Below, piece by piece: positions 1-11,800 of a stretch of DNA of 64,000 nucleotides; position 1 is the first letter of the stretch, and the number at the start of each line of letters is the position of its first letter. The notes under the pieces were generated by a model, which was not told the DNA's origin, ran no database searches, and saw nothing but the letters and a program-made list of their open reading frames with translations. Origin of the DNA: Alitta virens (lineage: Eukaryota; Annelida; Polychaeta; Phyllodocida; Nereididae); the NCBI GenBank assembly GCA_932294295.1, contig OW028585.1, forward strand, positions 26,846,177 through 26,910,176, read 5' to 3'. The translations under genes were made by a program, and so were the position numbers.

Positions 1-135
1 TGAATTGGCTAGGTTGGCTCAACAGTCACTTCATTAATAAATACAACCACGACAATCTAGAGACATCAACAGGTCTGCTGAGCACATTTTTACTACTTTG
101 TATTGCCTATTTCAATTAGCCAAATGCACACATAC

Positions 136-371
136 CTCAGAAGTGCCTGGAATGAATCAAAGCTCATGTCTTCGACACAAATGGGCTCTTTTTCAGGAGA
201 CCAATCAGCCGATAAATCATACAGAGCTTGGCATTGCGTTTTCAGGACAACTCTGTGAGTTCCAATTACTTTTCCTTCGACGTTGAACTTGACATCGCAA
301 TCCTCTTGCATTTCAAAAGCTTGCGTCAAACCTTCAACTAGCATTTTCAAAACTGGGTCCTGTGCTGCCAT
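136..371 (-). CDS. BTB-BACK protein, copy A, first coding exon only (cut by the left edge)
   Basis: This exon encodes residues 1-79 of the BTB-BACK protein described at 52733-54931. The ATG at 371-369 is the first in frame; an in-frame stop lies ten codons upstream. The exon ends at 136 in phase 2, followed by a GTATGT donor. It covers the first half of the BTB/POZ fold, including the conserved Asp-Val-x-Phe and His-Arg-x-Val-Leu stretches where the domain starts. The second exon should lie about 1 kb to the left, outside the window. The exon product is identical to those of copies B and C. Confidence 0.85.
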
Positions 372-1910
372 GTGGAATCTTAAATGACTTGCAACAATCA
401 ATTAAGTTACCTGAAAAGCAAGCAGAAACACAAGAATTACTCGAGTGACACGCTAGAGAGCCATCACATTCAAATCACCAACAACATTACAATCATCAAG
501 TGGTGAAATGGGGGACTCTTAATTGGGTCCACAGAGCATATGCTGTTCCTCGACAAATTTGTGATGTCACCAATGCACTCAATGACCTGATTGTATGATT
601 ATGTCATCAAAAAAGGTTTTAAGGACTGGCTTTGAGCTCCTCCTGTTGGGGGATTACAGTAGTTTTCACCGAAGCTTTAATTAAATTGGAGACAGACCAT
701 ACAAAGCACAGCAGGGCTCAACACTGATATGAGCTTTGTGAAGTGCCTGTCCCGACAGTGCCAATAGCCTTTTTCTATCGCCACTGCATACAGATATGCA
801 GTAATATATACTGTGCATGCCATGGGTCCACTGGGGGTCAGTTTAAGGGCTTGTGGACCTTGAGGTTGTGGTGTTGGTATCTGGGATGTGAAACTTGTCA
901 GCGTTAATAAACATTCTAAATGACCAGAATGATCGATACAATCTAAAGGATTTGGATCTGCCCCTGGTTGTTGTTATTAGCAAGTCTACTGTATATATAT
1001 CTATGAGCTAAGTGGCTGCTCCGACGGCTTTGATATGTCACAGCCACGGTTCTGGCCTATCCGGAATAATTCAACCTGCCTCGCCGATTCTACACCTTAA
1101 AATTAATCTTTTGACACTATTATTATGAGTTATCATTACATTCAGTCATTAAAATCTTTGCTGGAAGATCTGAAGCGAACAAGTCGATCCTTGCCACCAT
1201 TTCCATCACGTGATGTAAACAAACAAGCAGTAAATGCGGCAATTTAAAAAAAATAATTGCCTAACGAACTAGCTGTTTTAGCAAGAAAAGGTTTATTCTT
1301 CATACTAAACAAACATTAATTATTTAGTTTAGACTATTTAATAATTGAAATTCATGATTTTGGAAGAGAAAAGTCGAAGCAAGAGGTTTACTTTTTTGTT
1401 TCTACATCCGCGGGCACTATAAAATTAATACACTCAGTGATTCAGCTTGGGGGAACAGGCCTGAGGTTAACAGGCGATAAATCTCTTCGTTCTCCTGGAG
1501 GTTACCTTAAACTGAAATGCCCCCCTGAAATTGCCCCCCTCTATTGTGGTTTTATGGTATTATCTGTAAAAACTTGGAGTACAGAAATGTTATGGACATC
1601 CTTTTATAAATCTCATTCATGCAAATGTATTACTAGTATAGCGACTAAATGGTCATTGGGCAGATTAGCTGTCAACAAGTTTGCATTAATATGTCAACTA
1701 TATGGTAATGACCTGTCACTGTCAGGTGGGGTGTTCTGCTTGAACTGTGGTCGGTTAACTTCCCCCACCTTTTGACTACCACATAATTCCAAGTACCATC
1801 AGTTACCACCTGATGTCATCTTTCCGTCATTGCAATAAATGACAATTCTTGACCCGGTGATTTTGTTGTCAGTCAAAACTGAGTTCTCGGCACGGTAGCA
1901 TGTCCATTCG
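372..1910. other. Upstream region of BTB-BACK copy A
   Basis: No coding exon recognised; a 112-codon open frame on the plus strand at 1437-1775 resembles nothing known. A pyrimidine run ending TTTTCAG just upstream of the BTB-BACK coding exon looks like a splice acceptor, so a 5' noncoding exon and promoter are expected here. The same region is present at 18407-19945 and 36711-38249, and in unit 4 up to the retrotransposon. Confidence 0.5.
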
Positions 1911-3533
1911 TGACTGCGCGATTCGTCCCAGCCAAAACTGGTCCGTTCGTCGCTCAAAAAAGGTCTGTTCCTCACCCGAAACTGGTCGATTTGTCACCCA
2001 ATTCGTCACTTCCAGTGAGGACGCTTAAAAGTGCACAATGGTGTCACATTATTGCTATTAAGTACTATCGGGAAAATAAATATCTAACCCCAGTTTAATT
2101 GAGTTGCAATTGCTTATTTATAAGCATGTGAAGTGAATATGTGATACCTGATGGACGCTGCATGCCTAACTAATCACAAAAAAACGGTTTCTTCTTGTTA
2201 ATTGCTATTGTAACCCTAGTGATCTATCATATATAAACGGCATATGCTTGCTAATTAATATTAAATAAATGCCACATTATTATTTTTGCATTTTCTCTTG
2301 CCTTTAATGTATAGTTTTGCTTGCTAATTGATATTAAATTAATGCCACAATTTACATAAATATCCAAACAAAATAATAAAATATTATTATTACTTATTAT
2401 ATTATAATAAATAATGCATTTATTGTGATTAATAAATAATTTATTCATATTAATATTCCTATGCACAAGTGCATTATTTATATTTAGATGATGATTAGAT
2501 ACTTATAATTACATATTAATTCTTGGTGTATATCAAATTATGCATAATAATATCAATAAAGTCGTACAGAACCCCAAAGACTTGTTCTATACCTTTTCCT
2601 TCCCAGGATTTTTACATTTTATTTTATTATTGTGTTATAGTTTGCTTTGCATTTATGACTTATGTACTTGAATTGCCAGTCATGTAAGTCTTAAACTATT
2701 TAAAATAATCTTAAATATTACATGTATATGAAACACCTCAATTGTATTAGTAATATTATTTTAGTAATATAATTTAATTGTATTAGTAATAATTACTTAA
2801 GTAATATAAATTATGTAAAACAATATCCAGCATTTACTTAATTAAGGCTAGCAAAGGAACATCATACTTTATAGCTTTTATGACTTATACTCAATCTCTT
2901 TGATGTTTGTAAGTTTATTGACCAGTATAAGCTATTATCTTAAATTCAATTGTTTAAGATAATTTACCTATAAATTCTTATATAATATATACCTACAGTG
3001 TAAATTGTATCTAGTCTAAGCTATATTGCTCTATATTTATAAATGATTAAATTGTGCATTTTAATTTTTCTATTGTCAATAAAAGTGTAACAATTGTCAG
3101 TTGTCTCCTTGTCGTCATTGTTGCTAAATTTATCCAAGTATAATAACTATTACAAAAAAAAAACCATATCTATTATATTTATTTAACAATGAATAAGTAA
3201 CTTGGTATTGGAATAATTACTCGTGGCCAATATTGCAATAATCTCTCATTCCGAGCTTTCAGAATCTGTTTAAATTTTGAAAATATTAACTTGAAGTGAG
3301 GTTACAGTATTTTAATGTTATCACTATATCAGTGGTTATAACTAAGACTGTCAGTCTGTACGGCTTATTGGAAGACGGCCTGTGCCTGCAACTATATAAA
3401 AATATATGTTAAAAAACTACGGGTGACGAACCGACCAAATCCGGGTGACGAACAGACCAGTTTCGGGTGACGAACAGAAACTTTTTTCGAGTGACGAATG
3501 GACCAGTTTTGGAGGGGTCGAATCGTGTAGTGA
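1911..3533. mobile_element. AT-rich non-autonomous element with long repeat-built inverted termini, unit 1
   Basis: The left arm (1911 to about 2010) and right arm (about 3418 to 3533) are inverted complements of one another, with mismatches and small gaps. Each arm is built from a degenerate repeat of about 20-25 bp containing TTCGTCACCCGAAACTGGTC-like words. The interior of about 1.4 kb is very AT-rich and has no convincing coding region. This is the shape of a non-autonomous DNA transposon with subterminal repeats. I could not establish target-site duplications or a superfamily. Confidence 0.6.
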
Positions 3534-3734
3534 CTAATCAACTAGAAAGCCTCGGCATAAGCTGGACCCACCTCTACATACGTTTACATTTAGCCAGGCA
3601 GACCAGGCTAGCCTCGGCACAGCCAGATACAGACATAAATGGGTAATGACCTGTCAACGAGTTGGTTGTTGTGCAAAAAGTTTGTCATTTTGTGTCTTCC
3701 AAATATACGAGTTGGTTTGTCAACGAATTCGGCT

Positions 3735-4225
3735 TCTAATTTAGCAGTTGTCTAAATATCCTAAGCTTTACCTCAATTTTGCCGAGATAGCTGATCTTCT
3801 TGCGACTGGACACTTTCCCAGAAATACAGGCTTCAGCGGGTGAGTGTATAATGCGGATCACGCGGACCATGCGGACCAGCGCTAAAACCAACAAGAACAA
3901 GCGCACATCGTCCGTTTGTTTGTTTAGAAATACAACACACCCTTTTTGCTCGATATCCCACAAAATAGCAATCATCAGCTTAATTACAAAAAAAAAAAAA
4001 AAATGAACACAATCTATGAAGAATAAAGGACACCGTACATTAAAGATAATGACAACTGATGGCCATAACCAGGGCCCGCGAGTCCGCGAGGGCCACCTGC
4101 TGGCAGAGAAGCAGTCGCCTACCGCTGGATCCATCGATATAGAACTCCTACCTCTGGATGATGTCAGGCTGGCAGGCCCTGGGGCTGGCTGGCAGGCCCT
4201 CGGACTGGGTGGTCACCAACCAGAG
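3735..4225. other. Spacer segment with an internal A-tract, unit 1
   Basis: This stretch between the AT-rich element and the foldback hairpin is less AT-rich and contains an uninterrupted run of about 17 A at 3988-4003. Such a tract can be the tail of a retroposed sequence, but I see no flanking duplication. The open frames on both strands here resemble no known protein. Equivalent segments lie at 21770-22260 and 40074-40564. Confidence 0.35.
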
Positions 4226-4331
4226 CCATACGTTCACGAACATAAATGAAACGTTCAAAAAACATTTTTCTAAGGTACACACTTTAGAAAAATGTTTTTG
4301 GAACGTTTCATTTATGTTCGTGAACGTATGG
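4226..4331. repeat. 106-bp near-perfect foldback hairpin, unit 1
   Basis: Two arms of about 51 bp are inverted complements with two mismatches, separated by a loop of only a few bases near 4278. Outer ends read CCATACG and CGTATGG. It may be a foldback MITE or the source of a structured RNA; no coding capacity. Confidence 0.8.
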
Positions 4332-4438
4332 TATATAACACTGCTCTGCCAACATTACTTGTAACAGTCTTTTCACTGAGACTCTCCTCTTAGTGACTAA
4401 AGTTACTACTCGTTTTGCTTTTCAGACATAGTATGTCA

Positions 4439-4593
4439 AAACCACAGGCATCACAATCGCCCTCTGGTGTAGCCCCCTCCCCCCCCCCCCAACCGCTGAC
4501 TGCTATATATTTATAGTAAGTATTAACAGTCAGCGGTCCGAGGGGGGGGGGGGGGCACCAGGCTACACCAGAGGGCGATTGTGATGCCTGTGG
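4439..4593. mobile_element. MITE with ~34-bp inverted termini, TCA duplication, unit 1
   Basis: The ends (accacaggcatcacaatcgc and its complement) are inverted for about 34 bp and lead into opposing C and G runs. The element is flanked by TCA on both sides. A paralogous copy of the flanking repeat at 14515-14760 reads straight through the junction with a single TCA (14553-14555), giving an empty-site comparison. The interior has no coding capacity. Confidence 0.75.
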
Positions 4594-5360
4594 TCATAAC
4601 TAACTGATTCCATAAATATATTTTCTGGGAAATAATAGAAATCAACTAAATGATAAGATGTCAAATATACATTAAACTTCGCTAAAAATACTGCTGCTAG
4701 GATGCACTTTGCTTCAGCGAATCAGAGTCAAGGGCGGGAACGTTTTCAGCCAGAATTGCAATGTTCTGCCGTAGCCACCTGGTGGAAATACAGAAAACCT
4801 GTGAAATCCGCTATTTACACCCTTATATATATAGCAGGCTCGAGTCTTTCTCAACTCCCTGGTTAGTATATGCCCAGCACAGCATGCTGCCTGATTATAT
4901 TGCACTCCTTATATGTCAAGTGCTCTAGAATTGCATTTTGAAATTTACATTTTTCATAACCCCTTTCTAATGAGCTTGCATGCCAAATTTCAAAATCCTA
5001 TTACAATCTTTAGTGTGTCAGAAGCCAATCAGTCTCATGGACTATTTTGGTGACCTTGGATATTGGCCGCCATATTGGGCTTTTGGAATGTCTACATCTT
5101 AGAATTGACTCTCAAAAGTATGGTTGTGCCAAATTTCATGCTATTTGCACTCGGTCCTCGTATCTGCTCCACTAATAACCAAGTACCCATTTGCACTAGG
5201 TGGCTAAAGCAGCTGTTTACGGAAGATGTGCTCAGTTCCCCCATGCCTATGGCTGGCTATGAACCCGTTGCCACAAGCAAAAGCTTTGCCTCGAAATAAG
5301 TGTTCTCATTATACACTGGTCAAACTGTGATGGGATATATATATTTGTTCCATAGATAGA

Positions 5361-5647
5361 TGGATATGGAAAATGCAGCCCTCTAAAGCAAGTTCTTGCT
5401 GCTGTCGAGGGTTGATTGAGAGGAGGAGTCCATCAATGTTACACATTTATCCCATGGATGGCATCTTCTACTTGCCTCAGCATAGACATTGCGTAGAAGG
5501 GACCGCCAATTAAACATTTCATCCGAACGACATCCAGCTGGGATGTAGCTCATGAAGAGTGCCTGGGCTGGGGATCAAACCCGGGACCTTCAGCAGAGCT
5601 GGCCAATGTGGAATTGGCGGATGCCTTAACCATTAGGCCACCCCATA
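5361..5647 (-). mobile_element. tRNA-derived SINE, unit 1
   Basis: Read on the minus strand, the right end (5647 to about 5565) resembles a tRNA gene: an A-box-like TGGCCTAATGG and a B-box-like GGGTTTGATCCC at the usual spacing. The remainder is a tRNA-unrelated body, fragments of which recur elsewhere (around 8225-8460, 9480-9600 and 17520-17650). These internal pol III promoter boxes mark it as a tRNA-derived SINE, not a tRNA gene, because a cloverleaf cannot be completed. Confidence 0.7.
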
Positions 5648-5805
5648 AAAGTCAATGAGCTTAAATCATCCTCATTGATGACATCAGAGCCATATATAAG
5701 CGGACGTATATAGTTAGCCATAGCAGGCACAAAAAGGCAACCGATAGCAACCAATATTAACATTTGTGTATAAAAACCCATACAAAAATTCATTTAAAAA
5801 CAAGT

Positions 5806-5811
5806 TTTATT
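5806..5811 (-). terminator. Polyadenylation signal AATAAA, PP2D1-like unit 1
   Basis: AATAAA on the minus strand, about 60 nt past the stop codon of the PP2D1-like gene. Position and spacing are those of a standard eukaryotic poly(A) signal and support 5869 as the true end of the gene. Confidence 0.65.
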
Positions 5812-5868
5812 ACAACCAGTAAAGTTTGTGTCCAGTTTGACCTATTCAGTCCAATAATTCACATAATT

Positions 5869-8800
5869 TCACAACCCACAACCTGGCAACAGAATCACCA
5901 TGACTGTAATGTTATCCCGAGCGCCAGCTAACAACGCAGCCTGAGTCAATCTCTCCGCCATGGCTCTTGCATTGTCTCTTTGTATCTCCTCTCGAGTTAT
6001 CAAGCTAAGTTTTGTGTTACTCTTGATGGAAAAATTGTCTCCGTAGCTTTCTAAATCATTGTCCGAGACGTCCGCATCTTCAGCTTGCACTGCTTGCAAG
6101 GCTCGTGCACTTTCCAGGTCGTCGTGATCTCTGAAATTGTTAAACCACAGTACGAGTAATTTATGAATTTTTATCACTTCTGTTTGCCCTTAACAAGCAC
6201 ATTTTTATCGCCCACAACTTTGGTGATGGATACTCTAAAACGATCATGACCAGATATTGGATATTTTTTGCGTACCTCGACATATCGTCATCTGTCAATT
6301 TTTCATCGTCCGTACACAAACTGCTCTTGCGGCTTCCGGGCAGTGTCATTTTCGTGGTCCGTGAAGTTGCGCTGAGGGGCTTCATCTGATCTGTCACTTG
6401 CAGCGAATCTGTTCGTGTCTTGCTAAGGAACTGTATAAAATAATAAGACCACTTCTGTTTTACAGTAAATGCAACTAATTTCCTTTTACAAATTTTTCTA
6501 TTTTTTTATTTAAGATTTTTTTAAAGACTTTCTTCATTACCACCTTGTTAAAAATCACTATTTTCTAAAACTTCATCAAATGATTGAAAATCACCTTATT
6601 TTATCAAGTCACACTATAAATATGTGTCAGCTAATGAATTCATCTATGAGACATTAATTACAAAAAATAAATGATACATTGAAAGAAATCAAGACCAAAA
6701 CATTGGAAATACAATGGCATCATCCCCCCATTGTGGAGTATTGTTAAATCGTCACTTGGGTTTGTTTACATACGAAACTAGGTGAAGTTTTATTTATTTT
6801 ATAGAGAGATAGTGAACCCAGCAAGGTTCTGGATGGTAGGTTATCAGTATTAAGAAGACAATGAAGTGAATGCAATAGATTTTGGAAACTATCATATTGG
6901 ATTACAATCCCATGGCCTTTTTTCTTTTCAACTATCTAGAGTTTATCCATTCAGAAATAAATGACTATCTGTTATTAATTAATATTTATACTACTCATTC
7001 TAAATGCACTCACTTGGCTTCCATGGTTTGCAAGTAATTCATAGACGCTGGTCCCTGGACGTATATGTGCCATTAATTCCAATGGTAAAATCTGAAATTA
7101 TACCATTTTTTTTTCAATTTAGCACTACCAAGAACCAAACAAGCTGAGATGCTCAGAACATTGTGATTTACTTTTAACAATTTCTCATTAATTGACATTT
7201 CCATAAAGGTTGTCATTGGTAACAATTTTTCATTCGAGTATTCAACTTTCGATATTGCAATATCGCGCAAATTTTGTATTATCAGCATTCCCAGTTAGAA
7301 ATGGAATCACTATAGTCACAGGAATATAACTCCCAAGTCATTATGAAACCATTTGCCTTTAATGTGATAAGTACTGAGCCAATTTGTTAGGAGGCAATTT
7401 AGTTTGCGATTTGGGTTGGAAGATGTGTAGTCAAGTGTTCATCATGGCCCAAATGTACAATTATAGAGGATAAACAAAGAATCGAAACAAGGTTTTTGTC
7501 GATTTTTCCATACCTATATCAGTATTTTCTAGATTCATCGATACACAGCATATCGATGAGAACCCTAATTTCCATATCTATCAATGTTGGGAAAGTAAGA
7601 GCATATATATATTTCCAATAAGAACAAGCTTACATGCTATTTAATTAATATAAAACATGTTTAAATAATACAGAATAATGCGTTATATATTGACAAGTGC
7701 CTTTTAAACAGTAAGACGATTGGGCATAATTGACAAGTTTTTCTTTAACGCCAATTATTCATATCAACAAAACATATTCATTATGATTCACTCAAATAAA
7801 ACCTCAGCTGTGTGAATTTTATAGACAGGGATTAATCTTCAAATGAGTAAGCGAAAAACATCAACATAATATGTTATATGCAATAAGCTGCAAAACAAAG
7901 TAAGTCATTAATACGCAATATTTACAAAGCCAGGTGCTTGAATGCCAATATATACATTTTCACACTTTATATACTTGGGCTAGGTGTGACTATAAATGGT
8001 TTTTTTATTTAATTTGATTACTTCATGTACACATGTGTCAATAAACAATACCATACCATATATATATATATACTTACAGCATGTGGGTAAGACATAGCCG
8101 ATGCCTACGTTTAACAACATGAATAAGTCATTCAAATTTACATTGTGGCCCAAGATTGACATAATAAATCAAAACTGTCAACATCTTGCAAAAGTGAGTA
8201 GATAGATAGATAGATAGATCGGTAGATGTGGAAAGTGCAGCCCTCTAAGGCAACTTCTTGCCACTGTCGAGGGTTGATTGATGAGGTGAGAGAGAGAGAG
8301 AGAGGAGTCCACCCATGTTACACATTTACCCCATGGGTGGGGTCTTTCACTTGCTTCAGCATAGATACCGAGTACAAGGGACCGCCAATTTAACATCTCA
8401 TCCGAATGACATCAAGCTGGATATTGCTTATGAAAGGTTGCTTAAAGACAGTTAAACACGGCGACATCGAAATACGCCACGACATTGAGATTCGCCACCC
8501 ACATAAAACATGATTATACACCTTGCAAGTTGATGATTTGTAACAAAAGTAATTGCTTATATCATTGACAGTATTCTACAACTCCGACAGACATCTAATA
8601 AGTGTTAATTGCACTTTACTTCAAGTGGCAAATTTCGATGTCGCAGCGAAAATCAATGTTGTCGAGTGTACTATTCAGCCAGCCACATTTATAACTAGCC
8701 ATTCGGAAGACTTAAAGCGGCAAAATTTATATAAAAAAGAATTGGAGTGACCAATAAAATTAGACCGATAAATAATTATTTTGGTCATGTATATTCTTTG

Positions 8801-11800
8801 GCCCATCGACTTTTGCATGATACCGAACCTATAAAAAAATCTAAAATCACTATTAAACTTGAAAATGGAGCCAAAATAATAGTTTTGGACCACATACCTG
8901 AAGTAGTATTGAGGCAGCCTCCTCTTCGGAAAAATGTTCCCAAACTCCGTGCGATGCCAAAATCAGAAACTGGGCGTACTGGTCGATTTTTACAGTGGCT
9001 GTGTGTGGTCGTGGAATGACACATTTCCGTAGCAACGGGTCGCCGTGGTTACCGAGTCCTCTTGTGGCAGTAAGAACACCATTGATCTTGACCTCTTGTT
9101 TGGAGAGGCTAATTTTTCCCCCTGGATAAAATACAATGTTAGTTTTTAGATTATATGGGACTGACAATTCCGACTCTCAGTACCACATGTTCTGACTTAT
9201 ATTAGCAATATATTACTCAAACACTGGGTGATATCACTTGGACATATTAATATACGAAAGTAATTTCATATCAAGGCGGCAATTCTTATCGTTCAGGTAG
9301 ACCTAATGTCAATTGCTGAGGCCCTGCCGGTTCAAGAAGATTTACTGGAGCACATTACACATGGTTATAATTTACTCATCCAATCATTGAATGGTGCTCC
9401 ATACAAATAATTACAGAAAGCGGAGTAGACAATTATCTTGAGCATATTTTGCATAACGATGGTGCTTAAGTCATTGGCCAGGTCATACGCAGCATCAAAT
9501 TGGAGGTGCCTTGTAATCGGTGTCCATGATAAGCAAGTAAAGATCCCACCCATGGGGTAAATGTAACATGGTGTGGACTCCAAACCTTATCATCTAATCA
9601 TTACGTCTGCCTCAGACAGCTGGTCAAATCAGTTGACTAGCTATACCCTGTCCACTACAACACTGACAGCCTGGTTTGCCAGAGTTTCAGACCAGTTGCA
9701 ATACAATACAATACAATACAATACAATACAATACAATGTGCTACGTTTATCAACAGATGGAGCTATCATGCAGTAACTGGTTCCAAACCATTGTTTAATG
9801 ATGTCATCAATATGACATCATTAACTGCACTGAAAGACCCCATTGTTTGATTAAGTCATCAACAATTGTTTGGGCGCAGTTACTGATAGCTCCCTCTGTT
9901 GGTAAATACTACCATTCTGACCTTCCTTCGAGACCCGTGCTGCTTCCTTCTCATTGGACGCTTCATGGAGTTGGGTGACAGAGTAGGCCTTGTTACCTCG
10001 GACTAAAACTCCTCGCACATTACCTAAAGAAAAATTAACAAAATTAAATCCCAAGAAACAACCTTTACCAGTGACAAATTTTGATAATTTGATACCAGGT
10101 AATATTTATTGCATGATTTATATCATTCACAGAAATAACTATTCTCTTAAAAATAAATTCTAGTCATTTATTGTGTCAAAAAGGCAATAATATATAGGTA
10201 AGCCTGTCACACTGCTTATAAAAAACATCACATATACTCATGAAATCATGAATTAAAAACTTATTATAAACATTACCTTATACGAGTCAAGCCATAAAAA
10301 ATGCTTATTTCTTAAATCTCATTACACCCTATCTAGCTCACATCTATATAATATCAAAATGCAAGTTTTTGAAGGTCGGGCAAAAAAATTCAATTTCACA
10401 AAAAAAAAAATTTAAATTCTTTGAACAAAAATTCTGTCTCATCAAATGTACATTACCCGCATTAGCGATGTATATGTTGCCTAAATGTCCCAGTTTGACA
10501 ACGGATGGTTCGTTTTTATCATGGTCTCCTTTCTCAGATGCTCGTTCAGTTGTCTCATTCGACTCTCCTTTATTAGGCCTATGTTTGTCACCTGTAAAAC
10601 CAGTAAATACATAGTTAAACTTCACCATTAAAAGCATCCTTGAGTTAAAACTAATGTTCATTAAAAAATGATACATATTCTATATATGATTTCCATTTTT
10701 CAGCTTGTCCAAGTTACAAAATTTATTATATAGAGGAGTCGTGTGCTCTAACTCAATAAGCAACATCATAGACCAGGGGCTGATTTAGAGGGGGTTCCTG
10801 ACCCCCCCCCCCCCTTTTCCCTGGCAAAAATGCCCCTGGACCCCCCATCCCCCCCCCCCCAGCAGGACATTGCACCTTCGCTGCTCGTACAAGTCCTATG
10901 CCTGACCTCCCCCCCCCCTTTCCAAAAACCCTAGATCTGCCCCTGATAGACTGCAATTGCATGTTTATAAACCTCTGGTAAACAACAAATAAAAGATATA
11001 TTTTTGCTCTAGAGACACTATTTTGGTCTAAAGAGAAGTTCCCCAAAAATTATCATTCCAATCAGCTGTGTTCGTAATATAATAAATATCACTTAAATTC
11101 ATCTGGATTGTTGTTAAGTTAATAAAATTACTTCAGCAGCGCTTTTTGTCAAATTTTCCAATTCTTATTTGGTATGTCAGTCATTAAATTAACTTCTCTA
11201 TTAGGCCCACTTCACAATTGAGGTCAATGGCTGCAAGGATGACGTTCATTGTATAACATTCTCATACATACCGTCACCCGTTTCAGTCTCTTTATTGTCC
11301 TCAGATTCTGACTTTCTGTCCGTTGTTGACTGTAAATTGTCACGTAGAACACAGCACAATGTAGAACACCCGCTCCAGCGCACTCTCGAATATTCTTCTT
11401 TGCCCCACGAAAGTAACAAGTCCATGAAATAGTGGGCTCGCATCAAACTTTCCTTCATTTTATCATTGAAGGTTTCTTCATTTTCCTGAGTTCCTCTCTT
11501 TTTGTTTTTCTTGTAATTTTTCATTATTCTGTCCACCTGTAATATAATCAAATAACATGTACAATGTATATATATATATAGATCTACATTTTCTATTGCT
11601 GTTAACATGACCCATTAAAATGATAAAATTCACTGTCTAACTCCAGCACTCTGTCGGATTGTTAGCCTTATGCATTCACAACTCATGTGGCAGATTCCCA
11701 GCACCAACTCTCCACAAGTAGAAAGGAAAAACTACACTCAGTTTTAAAAATCAAACTCACCTTCGCACCGTAATCCGCCACGATTTTGTTCAACATTACT

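Noticed and set aside
1437..1775. 112-codon open frame on the plus strand, repeated in units 2 and 3
   Set aside because: No domain, no splice signals and no recognisable family. It recurs only because the whole unit is repeated.
3736..4134. 132-codon open frame on the minus strand
   Set aside because: It reads through the A/T homopolymer as a run of phenylalanines and through unrelated repeat sequence, so it is a chance frame.
5565..5647. Possible tRNA gene
   Set aside because: A and B boxes are present but acceptor and anticodon stems cannot be paired, and the sequence continues into a SINE body.
9699..9737. Direct repeats resembling a CRISPR array
   Set aside because: It is a uniform five-base microsatellite without spacers, in a eukaryotic intron.
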